A stretch of DNA of 64,000 nt from JAITWN01 sp964437335. Its GTDB lineage: Bacteria; Pseudomonadota; Gammaproteobacteria; SZUA-140. The translations under genes were made by a program, and so were the position numbers. Below, piece by piece: positions 59,089 through 64,000 of this stretch. The stretch covers positions 1-64,000 of the forward strand of contig CAYTGL010000011.1 of the NCBI GenBank assembly GCA_964437335.1, in the 5' to 3' direction. The notes below the pieces were generated by a model. That model was given only the letters and a program-made list of their open reading frames with translations. It was not told the origin of the DNA and did no database searches. Each line of letters starts with the position of its first letter. The stretch's first letter is position 1.

Positions 59089-59552
59089 AACCCATTCACC
59101 CAAAGCCCGTTGGGCAGAGTGCAAGGTGACAGTTTTCTGAACCGTGTTCAATATACTGCAAACACTGCGCCAGACTGCATCTTTAATTCGAGCCTAATCA
59201 GTAAGGCTATACATCGCAAGCTGTTTGTAGCAGGGACACCGTTTTCAACCAAGACAGGATGGGCAGTTTGAGAGTTCTGTGGGGCAGCAACTGCGCCGCC
59301 TGCTGTCATTTCGGCATCCTGGGCGGCCTCACTCGGCGGGAATTCCAGCAAATCCCAAATTTCTTTCCAAAGATTGCAGTCCAGGTCGCGAAATGCTGGT
59401 TGTGGATGTTGGTGTGGCCTGTCAGGTAGCCCGCGAATCTTGGCCCAGGGCGAAGCGAGCCGCGGGTGGGGGGCAACCAGGGCATGCAACAGCCGCAACA
59501 TCGTTGCTGTTAATTCCAGCGGGGAATGAAGCTTTTCGTGGAGGGAATTCGA
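59089..59552. other. gap between divergent chromosomal genes
   Basis: About 460 bases with promoters in both directions presumably. I see no gene, repeat or hairpin that I can defend; open frames here lack ribosome sites. Confidence 0.4.
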
Positions 59553-60356
59553 ATGATTAAGAAGTTTCTAGGATCGGCCGCGTTGCTGCTGCTGATCGAT
59601 GGCGTGGTGTTCGGCTTCGGCGGAACGCGGTGGACCTACGACTCGGCCCGCACGGCGCTGGGCATGGGCCGCGATTCCATCCGGCAAAATATGCCGATCG
59701 GGTTCGAAATCGAACGGGCCAAGCAACAGTTGGCCGATGTTCGCCCCATGATCACCAACCATAAGCACCGGATGCTCGAAGAAGAGGCACAACTGGCCAT
59801 CCTCGATCGCCAGATCACGGCCCAAGAGAAGAAGCTCACCGAAGATCGCGGTGAAATCCTGATTCTCAAGAACGACCTCACCTCGGGCAAAGAGTCGTTC
59901 CGCTACGGCGGCCGGATCTACACCGTGTCCGACGTCAAGCAAGACATGACCCGCCGCTTCGATCGGCTCAAAACCAACGAGGCCACGGTGGAAAAAATGC
60001 GGCAAACGCGCACGGCGCGCGAGCGGCGGTTGGCGGCCCTGCAAGATAAGGTGGCGGCCATGGAAGCCTCCGTCCGGCAGATGGATGCCGAAGTCGGCAA
60101 TCTCGAAGCCCAATTGCAACTCGTCGAAGCAGCCGAGGCGGGATGCGAGTATAATTTGGACGATAGCCCGCTCAGCCGACTCAAATCCCTCATGGCCGAT
60201 CTCCAAACCCGCGTGGAAGTTCGGGCACGGATGGCCGACAGCGAGGTCGACGCTTATCAAGAGATCCCGGTCGGGGCGAGCCATTCCGACAGCATTGTGG
60301 ACGAAGTCACTCAATACTTCGAAAACAACCACGGTCAGGTTGTGCTCTCGAATTAG
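59553..60356 (+). CDS. coiled-coil exported protein
   Basis: This is a 267-residue protein from ATG 59553 with GAGGG seven bases upstream. Residues 3-20 are a hydrophobic signal or anchor (KKFLGSAALLLLIDGVVFGF). From residue ~50 on the protein is a coiled coil (ERAKQQLADVRPMITNHKHR, LAILDRQITAQEKKLTEDRG), broken by the YGGRIYTVSDVK motif near 130 and continued to ~215. It is the chromosomal paralogue of the island gene at 54415-55227. The gene heads a plus-strand run with FHA and kinase genes, so it may be part of an envelope signalling unit. Exact role unknown. Confidence 0.8.
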   Translation: MIKKFLGSAALLLLIDGVVFGFGGTRWTYDSARTALGMGRDSIRQNMPIGFEIERAKQQLADVRPMITNHKHRMLEEEAQLAILDRQITAQEKKLTEDRGEILILKNDLTSGKESFRYGGRIYTVSDVKQDMTRRFDRLKTNEATVEKMRQTRTARERRLAALQDKVAAMEASVRQMDAEVGNLEAQLQLVEAAEAGCEYNLDDSPLSRLKSLMADLQTRVEVRARMADSEVDAYQEIPVGASHSDSIVDEVTQYFENNHGQVVLSN

Positions 60357-60531
60357 ATCGACCCACAAGTACCAAAGTATCGAACGCAAAGGCACGATCA
60401 CGCCAGGCAACCGCAGCGATTGGGGTTGTCTGGCGTGTGAAGCCATCCGCGGTTTGGGGGCTGGACGGCGGCCGCGGAGAGGCAATTTCGCTGGTCCACA
60501 GGTCACACGGTTTTCCGCTGGCACGAGATCG

Positions 60532-62136
60532 ATGATGCTCCAGTCTTGGCGAATCAAGATCAAAGAAGTCGAAGCCGCCATGCAAGCGCAGCGGCTCGAT
60601 GAAGCCCAAGCGTTGCTGCAGGAGGGCGATCTGATCAGCTTTGCGCCCGCCAAGCGTTTGCTCTCCAAGCTGGGCAAGTTGTTCATTAAACGCGGCAGCG
60701 AGCAAACCCGGTTGGGCAACACCGCCGCCGGTTGGCACGACCTGCGGGCTGCCCGGCAGGCCGGCGCGTTGCCCAAGCAACTGCAACCCTTGCAAGAGGC
60801 GCTGGCCCAACGCTCGCTAACCGAAGCCAATGCCGCCTTGGCCGCGTTGAATATCGATGCGGCTGCCGAAGCGGTGCGCCTGTTGGATCGTCGGGGCGTC
60901 GACAGTGAGCCGTTTCGGCAGTTGAAGCAAGTCGTGGGGCTCTTGGAGTCCGCTCGCGGACAGATCGAATGCGGCCGATTCGGGGCTGCCGCCGGCGCGG
61001 TGGAAACCGCGGCCCGCCTGCGGAGCGATTTAGCCTCGCTCACCAGGTGGCGATGGCAAATTCAAAAAGATTTGCAGGCCTGGCAGGCGTTGCGCGGGCA
61101 ACTTTTTGTCGCCTGGGAGAAAGCCGATTGGGCCGGGGTACTAATTCCGGCCGACCAAATGCTGGCCATGGCGCCCCGCGAGGCCCACACCTTGCAAATG
61201 CGAAATCACGCGTGGGATCGGCTGAAAAGTCACTCGCCAACCGCCACTTACCCTGTGCATGGTTTTCCGCAAATTGCCGCGGCCGAATCGCACCAGCAGC
61301 CCAACTCCAAACCAAACATGCGCAGCGCCCATCAACCACCAAACCAGCGAGGCCTATTCAACGACCGTGGCCCAAACGGCCATCTCTTGAATGGCAACGG
61401 CGGCCTCCCCCGTTCACCGCGGATTCAACCCGACCTGGGGCAAATTCGCCTCGCCTCGGTGGGCGCCCGGCGTTCGTTGTCGGCCGCGGCCTCGCCAGCC
61501 GCGCCGGAGAAACCGCCAGCGGGCAAGCGGTTCGTGATTTGGGTCGATGGCGTCGGCGGGTTTCTCGTGTGCGAGGGGAACGAAGTCACGCTGGGCCAGC
61601 CCGTGGCCGGTGTCGATATTCCCATCCTGGCCGACCTGTCCCGCCAGCACGCCGTGATTCGCCGTTCGGGCGAAGGCTACCTGCTCGATCCCCGCCGCGA
61701 GGCCCGTGTCAACGGCCGCCAGGTCAGCGCCGTAACCATGCTCGGCAGCGGCAGCGAGCTAAGATTGGGGGCGGGCGTCACCTTGCGATTCAGCCGGCCC
61801 AATTCGCTCAGTCACAGCGCGCGGCTCGATTTTGTCAGCCGGCATCGCACCCAGCCAGCCGTCGATGGCGTGCTGTTGATGGCCGATTGCCTGATTCTGG
61901 GCGCAGGGCCGAATTGCCATGTGCATTGTCCGCGCTGGCCGCGGCAAGTGATGCTGTTTTACCAGCAAGGCCAATTGTGCTGCCGTAGCGAGGGGCCTTT
62001 GGAAATTGACGGGAAGTTGCTCGCCCCAGGGAAAAACGGCGGTTGCCAAACCGTTATTCATCGCGGGGCTCGCATTGAAACAGACGCCTTCGCGTTGGTT
62101 CTGGAGGAATTGGCCGACCTGCCGGCGGGTTCTTGA
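60532..62136 (+). CDS. FHA domain protein
   Basis: Start ATG 60532 (or 60535). Residues 1-~230 are helical with heptad-like repeats (IKIKEVEAAMQAQRLDEAQA, LLQEGDLISFAPAKRLLSKL), perhaps TPR-like. A Pro/Asn-rich linker follows (~230-325). The C-terminal part is an FHA domain: FVIWVDGVGGFLVCEGNEVT, LGQPVAGVDIPI, LSRQHAVIRRSGEGYLLDP with the SxxH signature S370/H373, and NGRQV. FHA domains bind phospho-threonine, and the kinase gene follows 25 to 34 bases downstream, so it is likely a kinase partner or substrate. A second strand-rich part at 455-534 looks like a degenerate FHA repeat. Confidence 0.82.
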   Translation: MMLQSWRIKIKEVEAAMQAQRLDEAQALLQEGDLISFAPAKRLLSKLGKLFIKRGSEQTRLGNTAAGWHDLRAARQAGALPKQLQPLQEALAQRSLTEANAALAALNIDAAAEAVRLLDRRGVDSEPFRQLKQVVGLLESARGQIECGRFGAAAGAVETAARLRSDLASLTRWRWQIQKDLQAWQALRGQLFVAWEKADWAGVLIPADQMLAMAPREAHTLQMRNHAWDRLKSHSPTATYPVHGFPQIAAAESHQQPNSKPNMRSAHQPPNQRGLFNDRGPNGHLLNGNGGLPRSPRIQPDLGQIRLASVGARRSLSAAASPAAPEKPPAGKRFVIWVDGVGGFLVCEGNEVTLGQPVAGVDIPILADLSRQHAVIRRSGEGYLLDPRREARVNGRQVSAVTMLGSGSELRLGAGVTLRFSRPNSLSHSARLDFVSRHRTQPAVDGVLLMADCLILGAGPNCHVHCPRWPRQVMLFYQQGQLCCRSEGPLEIDGKLLAPGKNGGCQTVIHRGARIETDAFALVLEELADLPAGS

Positions 62137-62169
62137 ATGCCGTAGCGGTCTCGATAGAGAATGGTAAAC

Positions 62170-64000
62170 ATGATGAACCTGCGAGCCACCACCACCGAAG
62201 AGCCTCGGGAGCCGATGGGCGCCGCCACGCGGTTCACCTATCCCGGCGGTTCGCGGCCACTCAGCGGCTACACCATCAAACGCGCCGTCGGCCAGGGGGG
62301 CTTTGGCGAGGTGTATTACGCCACCAGCGATGGCGGCAAAGAAGTCGCCCTCAAGCTGATCCGCCGCAATCTCGATGTCGAGCTGCGGGGAGTCTCGCAC
62401 TGTCTGAACCTCAAGCACCCCAACCTGGTCGATCTGTTCGACGTCCGCCGCGACGACCGCGACGACGCCTGGGTCATCATGGAGTTTGTCCGCGGCAAAA
62501 GCCTCGAAGACAGCATCGCCGCCCACCCCCAAGGCATGCCCACCCCCGACGTGCTGCGGTGGTTCCTGGCCGTGGCCTCGGGCGTGGCCTACCTCCACGA
62601 CCAGGGCATCGTGCATCGCGATCTCAAGCCGGCCAACATCTTCGATGACCAAGGCGCCATCAAAATTGGCGACTATGGCCTCAGCAAATTCATCTCCTCC
62701 AGCCGACGCAGCGGGCAAACCGAAAGCGTGGGCACCGTGCATTACATGGCCCCCGAAATCGCCAACGGGCGCTACGGCAAAGAAATCGATATCTACGCCC
62801 TGGGCGTGATGCTCTACGAAATGCTCACCGGAAACGTGCCCTTTGAAGGCGAAAGCGTGGGCGAGGTGCTCATGAAGCATCTCACCGCCGAACCCAACGT
62901 GCAGGGCCTACCCACGGCATTTCGCCCAGTGGTGGCCCGAGCACTGACCAAAGACCCCGAAAAGCGGTTTTCCACCGTGGCCGAAATGCTCACGGCGATG
63001 GCGGCCGGCGGATTGCCGGTGGATCGCGCCCTGACAGAAATGAGCGCGCGCGGCGAAGCGTTGCCGCCCAGCGCGCCCTCGGGGCAAGCTCCCGATAGCA
63101 GCGCGGTTCCACCCCAACGGCCGGGCCGCATGGTCTCGCCGCCGCCCGCCGCGAGACCGCCATCCGCGCAGCCAACCACACCACCGCTACAACAAGAACC
63201 GGTTTGGAACGTGGTTCGCAACGCCACGTACGGCGTTGTGCAAGCCTGGAAGACGACCGACCTGCCGACGCCGCTGAAGGTGTTGATTCTGTTCGCCTCG
63301 TTTGGCGTGCTGGTGCTGTTCGCGCCCATGTGGTTCACGTTGGTTACTTCGCTGCTGGTGTTGTACGCCGTTTACTTTGTGATTCGGGCAGGCGTGCTGG
63401 GCGTGCGGCAGGGTATGGCGCGAGGGCAGTCGCCGCTGGGCGGTTGGTCTCCACCCCCCGCGCCCATTCCAGGTCAGCTCGTGGGGTCGCCGCCAACCGT
63501 GCCGGTGGGAAGTTTCGCCGCGGACAAGCCGATTGCCGGCGTGGCGGCGGCTCAGCAAGTGGCCAGTCCTTCCGCGCAGCCTCAGCGGGCCAAGCGTCGC
63601 TGGAACGCAACGCCGGGCTCGGCCTTACTGCCGCCGCGCGGCGTGCGCGAACGCATCACCGAACTGCTCGGCTCGCTGGCTCTGGGCGCCGTCGTCGCCA
63701 CGGCCGTGAGCCTGATCCTGGTGCTGCTGCTCGGCAACCGCAGCCAGGTGGAACAATGCGTGTGGTTGGCGCTGGTAGGCGTAACGGGAACGTGGGCTCT
63801 GCTTATCGCCGGCAAGTTTTGGGAAGGCCGCGCAGGCGAGCCCATCGTGCGGCGGTTTGTGCTGCTGCTGATTGGTTTAGGCATCGGTCTGGCGGCTTAC
63901 GGCGTGGACCAGGCCCTGCTGGTCGATCTGCCGATCACCTCGCGGGACTTCCAATCCGAGCATCAGCCCAACTCGTTCGAAGCGGCCGAATTGTTTTCCG
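62170..64000 (+). CDS. Ser/Thr protein kinase, C-terminus cut by window edge
   Basis: ATG 62170 (an in-frame ATG also at 62161) starts a frame that is open to the right edge (>610 codons). The kinase domain covers ~30-290: glycine loop VGQGGFGEVYYA, VALKLI with K62, catalytic HRDLKPAN with D151, DYG at 168-170 in place of DFG, and MAPE in the activation segment. A Pro-rich linker (~290-355) leads to membrane segments at ~370-405 and three further ones at ~505-580. This is the PknB-like arrangement usual in planctomycetes. It is co-transcribed with the FHA gene. The extracellular part is beyond the window. Confidence 0.9.
   Translation, partial: MMNLRATTTEEPREPMGAATRFTYPGGSRPLSGYTIKRAVGQGGFGEVYYATSDGGKEVALKLIRRNLDVELRGVSHCLNLKHPNLVDLFDVRRDDRDDAWVIMEFVRGKSLEDSIAAHPQGMPTPDVLRWFLAVASGVAYLHDQGIVHRDLKPANIFDDQGAIKIGDYGLSKFISSSRRSGQTESVGTVHYMAPEIANGRYGKEIDIYALGVMLYEMLTGNVPFEGESVGEVLMKHLTAEPNVQGLPTAFRPVVARALTKDPEKRFSTVAEMLTAMAAGGLPVDRALTEMSARGEALPPSAPSGQAPDSSAVPPQRPGRMVSPPPAARPPSAQPTTPPLQQEPVWNVVRNATYGVVQAWKTTDLPTPLKVLILFASFGVLVLFAPMWFTLVTSLLVLYAVYFVIRAGVLGVRQGMARGQSPLGGWSPPPAPIPGQLVGSPPTVPVGSFAADKPIAGVAAAQQVASPSAQPQRAKRRWNATPGSALLPPRGVRERITELLGSLALGAVVATAVSLILVLLLGNRSQVEQCVWLALVGVTGTWALLIAGKFWEGRAGEPIVRRFVLLLIGLGIGLAAYGVDQALLVDLPITSRDFQSEHQPNSFEAAELFS

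Noticed and set aside
59568..61043. Minus-strand 491-codon frame opposite the coiled-coil and FHA genes
   Set aside because: Low-complexity Arg/Ser/Ala product typical of the antisense of GC-rich coiled-coil genes; the plus-strand genes have ribosome sites and domains.
61759..62880. Minus-strand 373-codon frame opposite FHA and kinase genes
   Set aside because: His/Ala/Gly-rich mirror of the kinase; the kinase motifs on the plus strand are decisive.
1..64000. CRISPR array
   Set aside because: No regularly spaced identical repeats of 24-40 bases with unique spacers were seen; the only repeats are palindromes, hairpins and short elements.

Overview
The window looks like about 58 kb of one large mobile genomic island sitting against the 3' end of a tmRNA gene (ssrA, minus strand, about 58149-58509), followed by about 5.5 kb of host chromosome. 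The host is probably a planctomycete. The right flank has a coiled-coil exported protein, an FHA protein and a Ser/Thr kinase with a DYG instead of a DFG motif, and the island carries GYF/zinc-ribbon membrane genes of a planctomycete kind. This assignment rests on gene style only; no rRNA or marker protein is present. The left end of the island lies outside the window: no second copy of the ssrA 3' end is visible.

Region 1 (1-36.3 kb) is a dense defence island. From left to right it holds a truncated AbiJ-NTD4-type gene; a PIN_8 nuclease with a small partner; a GHKL ATPase fused to a PD-(D/E)XK nuclease with a small partner; and a complete type 1 BREX operon on the minus strand (brxA, brxB, brxC, pglX, pglZ, brxL). 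The BREX operon has three unrecognised genes inside it and a DUF4062-type gene as its last member. A good sigma70-type promoter with a 15-bp dyad over its -35 box precedes brxA. Divergent from BREX are a putative HNH-like gene, a PD-(D/E)XK-like gene and a small membrane protein. Further on are a PIN-like gene, a ScoMcrA-head/DUF3883 gene, a region with two very large perfect palindromes and a 27-residue hydrophobic peptide gene, then a tightly packed four-gene operon (NERD-UvrD helicase, exported protein, frameshifted DUF6884, EVE-HNH endonuclease) and a 597-residue unknown.

Region 2 (36.3-44.1 kb) is mixed cargo: an AlpA-like DNA-binding protein, a second PIN_8 nuclease, a metallophosphoesterase broken by an amber codon, a cold-shock protein, an ARPP-1 protein, an SGNH hydrolase and a DJ-1/PfpI protein.

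Region 3 (44.1-58.1 kb) carries the element's own functions. A RuvB-like AAA protein, an HTH protein and a XerC/D-like recombinase come first. They are followed by an array of small genes, most of them preceded by a shared RGTYNNNTTGTACMTT element and a GC-rich terminator hairpin. After that come a four-gene minus-strand envelope operon, an XRE regulator and a 605-residue integrase next to ssrA. Short repeats between the integrase and ssrA look like integrase arm sites.

Region 4 (58.15-64 kb) is chromosome: ssrA, a single-domain response regulator, and a plus-strand run of coiled-coil protein, FHA protein and Ser/Thr kinase (the last cut by the right edge). All functional names come from motif recognition by eye; no database search was possible.
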